DNA of 43,226 nucleotides from Streptomyces beijiangensis. Its GTDB lineage: Bacteria > Actinomycetota > Actinomycetes > Streptomycetales > Streptomycetaceae. Below the pieces are notes generated by a model. That model did no database searches and had not been told where the DNA came from. It saw nothing but the letters and a program-made list of their open reading frames with translations. Where the stretch lies: the NCBI RefSeq assembly GCF_017315755.1, contig NZ_JAFLRJ010000151.1, positions 1 to 43,226 on the forward strand. Direction: 5' to 3'. The translations under genes were made by a program, and so were the position numbers. Below, piece after piece: positions 1 to 7,273 of the stretch; position 1 is the stretch's first letter, and each line of letters begins with the position of its first letter.

Positions 1-138
1 GCTCCGCCCCCGGACCCCCGGTCCTCAATCGCCGGACGGGCTTGATTTTTCCCCCGGTTCACGGTCGCCCGCGGGCTGAATTTTCCTGTCCTGTGCAGCC
101 CACATCAGGCAAAACCAGCCCGTCCGGCGATTGAGGAC
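1..138. repeat. Inverted pair of dispersed repeat A
   Basis: A copy of repeat A (CCTCAATCGCC, then GGACGGGCTTGAT) lies at 23-46. An inverted copy lacking its outer four bases lies at 117-136. The pair could fold into a long-range hairpin. The same family occurs at 27966-27989, 28041-28064 and, cut by the window end, 43214-43226. The preceding 22 bases (GC-rich, CTCCGCCCCCGGACCCCCG) resemble the sequence before the copy at the right edge. I see no gene in 1-267. Confidence 0.85.
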
Positions 139-187
139 AAGCGGCGGGCTTCATCTTGCTGCTCCGGGATTGCCAGGTGCAGGCAAA

Positions 188-268
188 TCAAGCCCGTCAA
201 GGGGGTCCCCCCTGCTCGAGCGAAGTCGAGAGCTTGGGGGAGATTGAGGACACGCGACCGGAGGTCGC
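188..268. repeat. Repeat A interrupted by palindromic element B
   Basis: The left half of repeat A (ATCAAGCCCGTC, 187-198) and its right half (GATTGAGG, from 242) are separated by a 43-bp element B at 199-241. B starts AAGGGGGTCCCCCCTGCTC and ends AGAGCTTGGGGGA. Intact copies of A have CGGC between the two halves, so B seems to have replaced those four bases. After A comes the hairpin GCGACC-GGA-GGTCGC (254-268), which also flanks the A copies near 27.95 and 28.08 kb. A second B copy is at 29856-29891. Confidence 0.85.
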
Positions 269-468
269 TAGTGGAAGACGCGGGCGAGCGCCCGGCGGAG
301 GCGGCCGCGGGCCGGGCGGTGGCCGGCCGCCAGGGCCGCAGTGAGGTCGCGGTGGTCGCCGAACTCGCGGACCACCTGCCAGTCGTGGCGGCCCGGCAGC
401 GGCGGGGCCTGCTCTCCGCGCTGCGAGGCGCGATAGGCGTCGAGCATGTGCTGCTGGATGGCGTTCAT
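268..468 (-). CDS. Small basic hypothetical protein, 66 aa
   Basis: This is a 66-residue protein beginning MNAIQQHMLDAYRASQRGE. The N-terminal half is hydrophilic and helical, the middle contains HDWQVVREFGDHRDL, and the C-terminal tail is Arg-rich (RGRLRRALARVFH). I recognise the general pattern as a conserved Streptomyces short protein but know no function for it. Start is ATG at 468, with only a weak purine stretch upstream. The stop codon abuts the hairpin at 254-268, which could act as its terminator. It diverges from the DUF5937 regulator gene. Several overlapping frames are open here because of high GC, but only this one has sensible amino-acid composition. Confidence 0.7.
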   Translation of the reverse strand: MNAIQQHMLDAYRASQRGEQAPPLPGRHDWQVVREFGDHRDLTAALAAGHRPARGRLRRALARVFH

Positions 469-559
469 GGGGCCACCGTGCGCCGCGGGCCGCGCAGTTG
501 GCGCGTGGATTGACAGGGCGCGTCAATCGGTGGAGGCGTTGTCAGTGGGGGCAGGCACC

Positions 560-1660
560 ATGGATGACATGAGCGTCTGCATCGACATCACCGGGCTGCC
601 CCACGAGCGGATCACCTTCGGTCCCTCGCCCCTCGCAGAGCTCGGCGCCGCGCTGCACGCGCTGTCCGAGCCCGCCCATCACGCCCGGCTGCACGGCTGG
701 ATCACCACGACCAATGCTGGGCTGAAGCCCGAGCTCGCCGACCGGCTGACCGAGGCCGACTTCCTGTGGCGGTCCACCCGTTCCGACATCCTGCTGCCCG
801 CCAGGCCGCGGGCGACTCTCACCGAGGAGCTCGACGACCTCGACCGCATGGAGGACGAGAAGTTCGTCGGTGCGGCGCTGGAAATATCGTGCGCCAGTCT
901 CTACAGCGAGGGCGCGCCCTCCCCGCTGGTCGACGCCCGGATGCGGGAGCGTGCGCTCGATCTGGCCGCCGCGCGCGGACCGCGCCAGGCCGCGTTCGTC
1001 CGGCGGATGCTCGCCGATCCACCTGCTGTACGGGCCTGGATCCGCCGGCTTCTGGAGGACTGCGAAGACGCCTTCTTCGCCGACACCTGGGCGCGGGTGC
1101 GCGTCCAGCTGGCCGCCGACGCCCGGCACAAGACCGAGCTGCTGCGCCGCAAGGGGCTCGCGGAGGCCGTCGCCGCCGCCTCCCCCGCCCTGACGCTGGA
1201 GGAGGACGAGAAGGGCGTGCGTGTGGTGGTCGACAAGCTGACGCACGGCCGGACCACGGCCGCCGGGTCCGGGCTGACCTTCCTGCCGACCGCGTTCGGC
1301 TGGCCGCACCTCTTCGCGCTGCACGCACCCGGCTGGCAGCCCGTCGTGCAGTACCCGGTGCACACCCCGGACCTCGGCGCCGGGGCCGCGCCCGTCGAGA
1401 TGGTCAAGCTGCGCCTGGAGGCGCTGGCCCACCCGATGCGGATGCGGATCTGCCGGAGCCTGGCCCGGGGGTCGTACACGACGAGCGAACTGGCCGACGC
1501 TTACGGGATCACGGCACCCGAGGTCTCGCGCCATCTCGCCGTGATGAAGAAGGCGGGCCTGCTGACGACGCAGCGGCGCGGGCGGTACGTACTGCACCAG
1601 CTGGACGCGGCCGTGGTGGCCCGGCTGGGGAGCGACTTCCTGGAGGGGGTGCTGCGTTAG
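560..1660 (+). CDS. DUF5937 / ArsR-type transcriptional regulator
   Basis: This 366-residue protein has a large N-terminal domain of DUF5937 type (opening VCIDITGLPHERITFGPSPL) and a C-terminal winged helix (about residues 295-366). The latter contains LEALAHPMRMRICRSLARG, a recognition region EVSRHLAVMKKAGLL and a wing QRRGRYVLHQL, as in ArsR-family repressors. There is no CxC metal site, so the ligand is unknown. I chose ATG at 560 (GGGGGCAGG upstream); ATG at 569 is equally possible. The gene converges with the quinone oxidoreductase. The two stop codons lie in separate copies of a 15-bp tandem duplication (1646-1675). Confidence 0.85.
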   Translation: MDDMSVCIDITGLPHERITFGPSPLAELGAALHALSEPAHHARLHGWITTTNAGLKPELADRLTEADFLWRSTRSDILLPARPRATLTEELDDLDRMEDEKFVGAALEISCASLYSEGAPSPLVDARMRERALDLAAARGPRQAAFVRRMLADPPAVRAWIRRLLEDCEDAFFADTWARVRVQLAADARHKTELLRRKGLAEAVAAASPALTLEEDEKGVRVVVDKLTHGRTTAAGSGLTFLPTAFGWPHLFALHAPGWQPVVQYPVHTPDLGAGAAPVEMVKLRLEALAHPMRMRICRSLARGSYTTSELADAYGITAPEVSRHLAVMKKAGLLTTQRRGRYVLHQLDAAVVARLGSDFLEGVLR

Positions 1661-1675
1661 GGGGTGCTGCGTTAG
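1646..1675. repeat. 15-bp perfect tandem duplication at convergent stops
   Basis: GGGGTGCTGCGTTAG occurs twice in a row (1646-1660, 1661-1675). The plus-strand gene ends at the TAG of the first copy. The minus-strand gene ends at the TAA (read as TTA on plus) of the second copy. Before duplication the two stops would have overlapped. Confidence 0.95.
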
Positions 1676-2649
1676 GGGGCGACGCGCAGGAGGAGCTTGC
1701 CCGTGGTCGTGCGCGTTTCGATCAGGCGGTGCGCCTCCGCCGCGTCCGACAGGGGCAGTTCGGCGGTGACCGGGAGTTCCGCCTTGCCGTCGGCGACCAG
1801 GGCGAAGGCCCGGTGCGAGAGGTCGCGCAGTGCGTCGGGGGCGGTGCCTGCGAGCGTCAGGATCGAGAAGGACGTCACCGAGCGGGCGCCCGGGTCGAGG
1901 TCGGCGCGGCCGAACTGCCAGGGGCCCTCGTCGCTCGAATTGCCGAAGTTGACGATCCGGCCGAAGGGGGCGAGCGAGTCCAGGCTGCGGCGCAGCGCCT
2001 CGCCGCCGTCGGAGTCGAGGATCAGGTCGGCGCCGCGTCCTTCGGCGGCGCGGGCGAGCTGGTCCGCCCAGTCGGCGCCGACGAAGACCTGGTCGTAGCC
2101 GTACTTGAGCGCGTACTCGGCCTTCTCCGGGCGCGATACGACGCCATAGACGGCGCCCGCGCCCGCGAGCTTCGCCAGCTGGCCGACGACCGTGCCGACG
2201 CCGCCCGCCGCGCCCTGGACCAGGACGGTCTCACCGGCGCCGAGCCGGCCCACCTCGTGGACGAGGGCGTGCGCGGTGGGCAGGACGGTGGGGAGGGTCG
2301 CGGCCGTACGGAGCGAAAGGCCGGCCGGGACCGGGAAGACGGTGGTGGCCGAGGCGACGGCGACCTCGGCGTAACCGCCGCCGGCGGTGAGGGCGGCGAC
2401 CTCCTGGCCGACGGTCAGCCCCTCGACGCCCGCGCCCAGTGCGCGGACGCGGCCCGCGACTTCGAGTCCGGGGAGGAAGGGGAGGCTGGGAACGCGGTAG
2501 CCGGTGCTGCGGGCCTTGAGGTCGGCGAAGTTCACTCCGGCGTAGGCGACGTCGATCGAGACCTGGCCCGGGCCGGGCTCGGGCGTCTCCACCTCCGCCT
2601 CGCGCAGGACCTCGGGGGCGCCGAACTCGGTCACCTGGATTGCACGCAT
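1672..2649 (-). CDS. Zinc-type alcohol dehydrogenase-like quinone oxidoreductase
   Basis: This is a 325-aa medium-chain dehydrogenase/reductase of the NADPH:quinone reductase (QOR) type. The N-terminal GroES-like fold opens MRAIQVTEFGAPEVLREAEV and contains GVNFADLKARSTGY. The nucleotide-binding motif GAAGGVGTVVGQLAKLAGA lies near residue 145. The structural-zinc cysteines of true alcohol dehydrogenases are absent, as in QOR. Start is ATG at 2649 with AGGGG 5-8 nt upstream. The gene is divergent from an ArsR-type repressor gene (2741), and their shared promoter region carries three overlapping inverted repeats. Expression is therefore probably controlled by that repressor in response to an electrophile or quinone; the actual ligand is not visible. 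Confidence 0.9.
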   Translation of the reverse strand: MRAIQVTEFGAPEVLREAEVETPEPGPGQVSIDVAYAGVNFADLKARSTGYRVPSLPFLPGLEVAGRVRALGAGVEGLTVGQEVAALTAGGGYAEVAVASATTVFPVPAGLSLRTAATLPTVLPTAHALVHEVGRLGAGETVLVQGAAGGVGTVVGQLAKLAGAGAVYGVVSRPEKAEYALKYGYDQVFVGADWADQLARAAEGRGADLILDSDGGEALRRSLDSLAPFGRIVNFGNSSDEGPWQFGRADLDPGARSVTSFSILTLAGTAPDALRDLSHRAFALVADGKAELPVTAELPLSDAAEAHRLIETRTTTGKLLLRVAP

Positions 2650-2667
2650 GGGAATCCCCTCCGGGTA

Positions 2668-2720
2668 AGGTGTTCGACGAAAGACGAACACTCGAAGTGT
2701 ATGACCGTGATCGAACACCT
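2668..2720. promoter_or_regulatory. Palindromic operator array between QOR and ArsR genes
   Basis: Three inverted repeats overlap here. AGGTGTTCGA (2668-2677) is perfectly repeated in inverse at 2711-2720. GTGTTCG and CGAACAC form an N8-spaced palindrome at 2670-2691. ACACT-CGA-AGTGT forms another at 2688-2700. Their placement between divergent starts at 2649 and 2741 suggests that the ArsR protein represses both genes. Confidence 0.75.
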
Positions 2721-2740
2721 GGCAAGGAGGGATCCGCCCC

Positions 2741-3055
2741 ATGAGCCACCGCGCCGCCCCGGAACACACCCACCCCGACGACGTCCCCCTGCTCACGGCC
2801 CTCTCCGCGCTGGCCGATCCGGTGAGGATCCAGATCCTCAGGGAGCTGGCAGGGTCCCAGGAGTGGACGCGCACCTGCGGTTCCTTCGACGTGGACGTCC
2901 GCAAGGCAGCGCTGAGCCACCACTTCGCCGTACTGCGCGGAGCGGGCGTCGTCGAGCAGAAGGACGAAGGGGCGCGCCGGTTCAACCGGCTGCGCGGAGA
3001 GGAGTTCGGGACGCGCTTCCCCGGGCTTCTGGAGCTGGTGCTGCGCGGGGACTGA
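2741..3055 (+). CDS. ArsR-family winged-helix repressor, 104 aa
   Basis: This small single-domain regulator has the ArsR core LLTALSALADPVRIQILREL. Its recognition helix region contains KAALSHHFAVLRGAGVVEQ, and the wing is DEGARRFNRLRGEEF. The motif with Ser-His-His and a Cys-Gly turn (RTCGSF) resembles ArsR regulators that sit beside oxidoreductases in Streptomyces. It lacks the ELCVCDL metal site. The start is ATG at 2741 preceded by AAGGAGG (2724-2730). It probably binds the palindromes at 2668-2720 and controls both itself and the divergent oxidoreductase. The 3' end is followed by a 16-bp-period tandem repeat (3058-3097) before the convergent response-regulator gene. Confidence 0.88.
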   Translation: MSHRAAPEHTHPDDVPLLTALSALADPVRIQILRELAGSQEWTRTCGSFDVDVRKAALSHHFAVLRGAGVVEQKDEGARRFNRLRGEEFGTRFPGLLELVLRGD

Positions 3056-3057
3056 GC

Positions 3058-3097
3058 GGGCAGGGGCCCGGGTGGGCAGGGGCCCGAGCAGGCAGGG
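3058..3097. repeat. 16-bp-period tandem repeat at convergent gene ends
   Basis: GGGCAGGGGCCCG occurs at 3058-3070 and 3074-3086, with a degenerate third unit (GGCAGGG) at 3091-3097. It fills the 54-bp space between the ArsR stop and the response-regulator stop. Confidence 0.8.
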
Positions 3098-3109
3098 AGC
3101 GGCGCGGCC

Positions 3110-3787
3110 TCAGTGCGCGCCCGAGCCGCCTGCCCGCACAAGACCGGTCTCGTACGCGAGGACGACCACCTGGACCCGGTCCCGCAGGTTCAGCTTGGTG
3201 AGGATGCGGCCCACATGCGTCTTGACCGTGGCCTCCGACAGGACGAGGCGGGCCGCGATCTCGCCGTTGGAAAGCCCCTGGGCGACCAGCAGCATGACCT
3301 CCCGCTCCCGCTCGGTCAGCCGCTCGATCTCCTTGTGCTTCGGCTCGCCGCCCGCGCTCGGCAGCATCGGCGAGAAGCGGTCGAGGAGACGCCGGGTCGT
3401 CGAGGGGGCGACCACCGCGTCCCCGCTGTGGACCGAGCGGATCGCCGCCAGGAGCTCGCCCGGCGGCACATCCTTGAGCATGAAGCCGCTGGCGCCCGCC
3501 TTCAGCCCGGAGAACGCGTACTCGTCAAGGTCGAAGGTGGTCAGGATCAACACCTTCGGTGCATCGGGCGCCTCGCAGATCCGCCGTGTCGCCTCGACGC
3601 CGTCCATCCTCGGCATCCGTACGTCCATCAGCACGACGTCGACCGCCGTCGCCCGCAGGTTCTCGATCGCCTCCGCGCCGTCGCCCGCCTCGGCGACGAC
3701 CTCCATGTCGGGCTGGGCGGCCAGCACCATACGGAAGCCGGTACGGAGGAGCACCTGGTCGTCGACGAGCATGACGCGGATTGACAT
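3110..3787 (-). CDS. NarL/LuxR-family response regulator
   Basis: This 225-aa response regulator has an N-terminal receiver domain (residues 1-120; acidic pocket DD 9-10, phospho-acceptor Asp55 in VVLMDVRMP, conserved Lys in GFMLKDV). A C-terminal LuxR helix-turn-helix follows (LTEREREVMLLVAQGLSNGEI, then LVLSEATVKTHVGRIL). It lies 44 bp downstream of a histidine kinase gene on the same strand and is clearly its partner. Start is ATG at 3787 (MSIRVMLVDDQ). The intervening 44 bp contains four copies of a 7-bp repeat. The signal and target genes cannot be read from sequence. Confidence 0.95.
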   Translation of the reverse strand: MSIRVMLVDDQVLLRTGFRMVLAAQPDMEVVAEAGDGAEAIENLRATAVDVVLMDVRMPRMDGVEATRRICEAPDAPKVLILTTFDLDEYAFSGLKAGASGFMLKDVPPGELLAAIRSVHSGDAVVAPSTTRRLLDRFSPMLPSAGGEPKHKEIERLTEREREVMLLVAQGLSNGEIAARLVLSEATVKTHVGRILTKLNLRDRVQVVVLAYETGLVRAGGSGAH

Positions 3788-3804
3788 GGCGGGGAGTGCC
3801 TTTC

Positions 3805-3832
3805 TGGTGGCTGGTGGCTGGCGGCTGGCGGC
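3805..3832. repeat. Heptameric tandem repeat at kinase stop codon
   Basis: Four consecutive TGGYGGC units (TGGTGGC twice, TGGCGGC twice) run up to the stop codon of the histidine kinase, between it and the response-regulator start. Confidence 0.9.
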
Positions 3833-5037
3833 TAGTGGGCGGGCTTGAGCGGGAGCAGGGCGCTGATCCTGAAGCCTCCACCGGGCCGCGGCCCGGCGTC
3901 CAGCGTGCCGCCGACCATCCCGATGCGCTCGCGCATACCGATCAGGCCGTGCCCGGCCCCGTCGGCGCCGCCGTCCTCGTACATCTCGTGCGCCGCGCCC
4001 CGGCCGTCGTCCTCGACGAGCAGCCCGAGCCCGTCGTCGAAGTAGACCAGGCGCACGCTCGCGCCCGCGTCCGGGCCACCGTGCTTGCGGGTGTTGGTGA
4101 GGGCTTCCTGCACGATGCGGTACGCGGTGAGCTCGACGCCGCTGGGCAGCGGGCGCGCGGTCCCCTCGACGCGGAAGTCCACGGTCAGGCCCGCGGTGCG
4201 CACCTGCTCGACGAGATCCTCGATCTGCTGGACATCGGGCTGCGGTACGTACTCCCCCGCCTCCTGGTGCTCGCCCGTGCGCAGCACACCGAGCAGCCGC
4301 CGCATCTCGGCGAGCGCCTGGCGGCCGGTGGACGAGATGGTCTCCAGAGCCTGTTTGGCCTGGTCGGGCGAGGCGTCCAGGACATAGGCGGCCCCGTCGG
4401 CCTGGACCACCATCACCGAGACATTGTGCGCGACGACATCGTGCAGCTCGCGCGCGATCCTGGCGCGCTCGGCGGCGACGGCGACCTTGGACTGCGCCTC
4501 GCGCTCCCTCTCCAGGCGCGCCGCGCGGTCCTCCAGCTGGGCGAAGTAGGCGCGGCGGGTGCGCATCGAGTCGCCCATCACCCAGGCGAGGACGAAGGGG
4601 ACCGTCATGATCACAGTGAGGGCGATGAACTGGAAGACACCGCGGGCGCCCGAGTCCGGCCAGCGCATCTGCGAGAGCGTCGCCGCGACGAGCCCGCCAC
4701 CGAGCGCGGTGCGCGAAGCCCAGCGCTTCCCCTCGGCCGCGACGGTGTAGATGACCACCAGCATCGCGAAGTCGGCCGCCGACGGCCGTACATCGAGAAC
4801 AAGCTGTGCCAGGCCCATCACGATGGCCAGCAGCAGCATCTTCTCGGGGGCGCGGCGGCGCAGCGCGACGACGGTGCACAGGCCCAGGAAGATCGGCAGG
4901 GATGCGATGAGCTCGACGCGGCTTGAGTCGGTCAGCATCGCCGCGTACTGCATACCGGAGAGCCCGAGCAGGAAGACGGCCCAGAAGCTGTCGACCCATG
5001 TCGGGTGTCTGCGGATGAAGTCATAGAGGCGTTGCAC
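3832..5037 (-). CDS. Two-component sensor histidine kinase (HisKA_3/NarL type)
   Basis: This is a 401-aa membrane kinase. The N-terminal region (about 15-155) has several hydrophobic membrane segments. It is followed by a coiled linker and the HisKA_3 box ERARIARELHDVVAHNVSVM, with the phospho-accepting His at residue 199. The HATPase domain includes QEALTNTRKHG and GLIGMRERIGMVGG. I chose GTG at 5037 because TACGCT lies 7 nt upstream of it, a layout suited to leaderless transcription, and because the protein then begins at the conserved RLYDFIRRHPTWVDSF. A TTG at 5070 would add 11 residues. It signals to the response regulator encoded just downstream. Confidence 0.92.
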   Translation of the reverse strand: MQRLYDFIRRHPTWVDSFWAVFLLGLSGMQYAAMLTDSSRVELIASLPIFLGLCTVVALRRRAPEKMLLLAIVMGLAQLVLDVRPSAADFAMLVVIYTVAAEGKRWASRTALGGGLVAATLSQMRWPDSGARGVFQFIALTVIMTVPFVLAWVMGDSMRTRRAYFAQLEDRAARLEREREAQSKVAVAAERARIARELHDVVAHNVSVMVVQADGAAYVLDASPDQAKQALETISSTGRQALAEMRRLLGVLRTGEHQEAGEYVPQPDVQQIEDLVEQVRTAGLTVDFRVEGTARPLPSGVELTAYRIVQEALTNTRKHGGPDAGASVRLVYFDDGLGLLVEDDGRGAAHEMYEDGGADGAGHGLIGMRERIGMVGGTLDAGPRPGGGFRISALLPLKPAH

Positions 5038-5133
5038 GTAACCCAGCGTAGGGATGCCGGACAGGTTCAAGGGTCAACCGGAGGACCGATCCGGTGACCG
5101 TCGGCGTACTCCCCAAGGTGGAGACTTGATGGC

Positions 5134-6066
5134 GTGACTGATGAGTGGCGCGGGTGGCGGGAGTCGGCGGAGGCCGCTCTGTACGGGGTGGACGGCTTCT
5201 ATCTGCGGGCCGAGGGACCGGCCGGGCACTTCCGTACGTCCGTGCACGCATCGCCGCTCTTCGCCTCGGCGGTGGCCCGGCTGGTGACCGGTCTCGGCAT
5301 CGAGGAACCGGCCGTGGTGGACATGGGGGCGGGACGCGGCGAACTGTTGACGGGGGTGCTCGCGGCGCTGCCCGAGGGCTTCCCCGTACGGGCGTACGCC
5401 GTCGAGCGCGCCCCCCGCCCGGCCGGCCTCGACCCCCGTATCGACTGGTGCGCCGAGCCGCCGGCGGGCGTGCGCGGACTCCTCTTCGCCAACGAGTGGC
5501 TGGACAACGTCCCCGTCGAGGTCGCGGAGTCCGACCCCGACGGGGTGGTGCGGTACGTGGAGGTCCGCCAGGACGGCGAGGAGCGCCCTGGCGCCCCGGT
5601 CACCGGGGCCGACGCCGACTGGCTGGCCCGCTGGTGGCCGCTGTCGGGGCCTGGCGAGCGCGCCGAGATCGGCCGCCCGCGGGACGAGGCCTGGGCGGCG
5701 GCGGTCGCCACGCTCGACGCGGGACTCGCGGTCGCCGTCGACTACGCGCACGCACAGGGCGCCCGGCCGCCCTTCGGCACGCTCACCGGTTTCCGCGCGG
5801 GCCGCGAGGTCCGTCCCGTACCCGACGGATCGTGTGACATCACGGCCCATGTCGCCCTGGACGCCTGCGCGCTGCCGGGCGCCGAGCTGCTGTCCCAGCG
5901 CGAGGCCCTGCACCGGCTCGGGGTGCGCGGCGAGCGCCCGCCGCTGTCGCTGGCGTCGACGGATCCGGCTGCGTACGTGAGGGGACTGGCGGCTGCGGGC
6001 GAGGCCGCCGAGCTGACCGCGCGCGGCGGTCTCGGCGACTTCGGCTGGCTGCTGCAGCGGGTCTGA
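5134..6066 (+). CDS. MidA/NDUFAF7-like SAM-dependent methyltransferase
   Basis: This 310-aa protein matches the COG1565/MidA pattern. It has [17 protein letters not shown], the SAM-binding glycine loop [11 protein letters not shown] (61-71), [13 protein letters not shown] (after the acidic strand), the [19 protein letters not shown] region and the family signature [10 protein letters not shown]. Human NDUFAF7 methylates an arginine of the complex I subunit NDUFS2, which is the NuoD homologue. Here the next gene, 23 bp downstream, encodes a NuoD homologue, so an equivalent role is a reasonable inference. Start is GTG at 5134 with AAGGTGGAG about 10 nt upstream. There is no membrane segment, so it is probably cytosolic. 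Confidence 0.85.
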   Translation: MTDEWRGWRESAEAALYGVDGFYLRAEGPAGHFRTSVHASPLFASAVARLVTGLGIEEPAVVDMGAGRGELLTGVLAALPEGFPVRAYAVERAPRPAGLDPRIDWCAEPPAGVRGLLFANEWLDNVPVEVAESDPDGVVRYVEVRQDGEERPGAPVTGADADWLARWWPLSGPGERAEIGRPRDEAWAAAVATLDAGLAVAVDYAHAQGARPPFGTLTGFRAGREVRPVPDGSCDITAHVALDACALPGAELLSQREALHRLGVRGERPPLSLASTDPAAYVRGLAAAGEAAELTARGGLGDFGWLLQRV

Positions 6067-6089
6067 ACAGCTCTGAGAGACTGTGGCCC

Positions 6090-7232
6090 ATGACGGAGAC
6101 GACGGTAGGCATCGGCGGCGCCGCGGAGACCACCGACATGGTGCTCAACATCGGCCCCCAGCACCCATCGACCCATGGGGTGCTGCGCCTCCGCCTGGTC
6201 CTCGACGGGGAGCGCATCCAGCAGGCGGAGCCGGTCATCGGCTATATGCACCGCGGTGCGGAGAAACTCTTCGAGGCGCGCGACTACCGCCAGATCATCA
6301 TGCTCGCCAACCGGCACGACTGGCTCTCCGCCTTCTCCAACGAGCTGGGCGTCGTGATGGCCGTCGAGCGGATGCTCGGCATGGAGGTCCCGGAGCGCGC
6401 GGTGTGGACGCGGACGCTCCTCGCCGAGCTGAACCGGACGCTCAACCATCTGATGTTCCTCGGGTCGTACCCGCTCGAACTGGGCGGGATCACCCCGGTG
6501 TTCCACGCCTTCCGTGAGCGCGAGGAGCTCCAGGCCGTGATGGAGGAGGTCTCCGGCGGGCGGATGCACTACATGTTCAACCGGGTCGGCGGCCTCAAGG
6601 AGGACCTCCCGCTGGGCTGGCTGGGCCGGGCGCGCGACGCCGTCGCCTCGGTGCGTTCGCGGATGGACGTGTACGACAAGCTGGTCCTCGGCAACGAGAT
6701 CTTCCGCGGCCGCACGCGCGGGGTCGGCGTGCTGTCCGCCGAGGCCGTCCATGCGTACGGGGTGAGCGGCCCCATCGCGCGCGGCTCCGGTGTCGACTTC
6801 GATCTGCGCCGCGACGAGCCGTACCTCGCGTACGGCGAACTCCAGGACACCCTCAAGGTCGTCACCCGGACCGAGGGCGACTGCCTGGCCCGCTTCGAGG
6901 TGCTGCTCGGCCAGACCCACAACGCGCTGGACCTGGCGGACGCGTGCCTGGACCGGATGGCGGAGCTGGCGCCGGGGCCGATCAACCAGCGGCTGCCGAA
7001 GGTCCTCAAGGCCCCCGAGGGGCACACCTACGCGTGGACCGAGAACCCGCTGGGCATCAACGGCTACTACCTGGTGTCCAAGGGCGAGAAGACGCCGTAC
7101 CGCCTCAAGCTGCGCTCGGCGTCGTTCAACAACATCCAGGCGCTCGCCGAGCTGCTGCCGGGGACGCTGGTCGCCGACATGGTGGCGATCCTGGGTTCGC
7201 TCTTCTTCGTCGTGGGCGACATCGACAAGTAA
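6090..7232 (+). CDS. nuoD: Orphan NADH-quinone oxidoreductase subunit D (NuoD2-type)
   Basis: This 380-aa protein is homologous to the 49-kDa/NuoD subunit. It has [15 protein letters not shown] with His25 and His29, [21 protein letters not shown] and RGVGVL, and it ends near [18 protein letters not shown]. The quinone-site Tyr of complex I (Tyr87 in Thermus Nqo4) aligns with Trp78, and the partner Asp139 aligns with Glu130. A segment before the conserved GYY region is shorter than in Thermus. Arg55 aligns with the methylated Arg of mammalian NDUFS2. No other nuo gene is nearby. ATG at 6090 has a poor Shine-Dalgarno, so it may be leaderless or coupled to the upstream methyltransferase. It may not reduce quinone in the usual way. 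Confidence 0.9.
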   Translation: MTETTVGIGGAAETTDMVLNIGPQHPSTHGVLRLRLVLDGERIQQAEPVIGYMHRGAEKLFEARDYRQIIMLANRHDWLSAFSNELGVVMAVERMLGMEVPERAVWTRTLLAELNRTLNHLMFLGSYPLELGGITPVFHAFREREELQAVMEEVSGGRMHYMFNRVGGLKEDLPLGWLGRARDAVASVRSRMDVYDKLVLGNEIFRGRTRGVGVLSAEAVHAYGVSGPIARGSGVDFDLRRDEPYLAYGELQDTLKVVTRTEGDCLARFEVLLGQTHNALDLADACLDRMAELAPGPINQRLPKVLKAPEGHTYAWTENPLGINGYYLVSKGEKTPYRLKLRSASFNNIQALAELLPGTLVADMVAILGSLFFVVGDIDK

Positions 7233-7242
7233 TCGACAAGGA
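7221..7242. repeat. 11-bp tandem duplication over the nuoD stop
   Basis: ATCGACAAGTA is followed directly by ATCGACAAGGA (10 of 11 identical). The duplication covers the last codons and the TAA stop of nuoD. Confidence 0.9.
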
Positions 7243-7273
7243 GCGGCAGGCCTTCCCCGGGCGGGTCCGACGC

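Noticed and set aside
766..3201. Long plus-strand open frame of 811 codons overlapping the DUF5937 and quinone oxidoreductase genes
   Set aside because: It overlaps recognised genes in other frames, is rich in Arg/Gly/Ala/Pro as expected of off-frame GC-rich DNA, and shows no domain.
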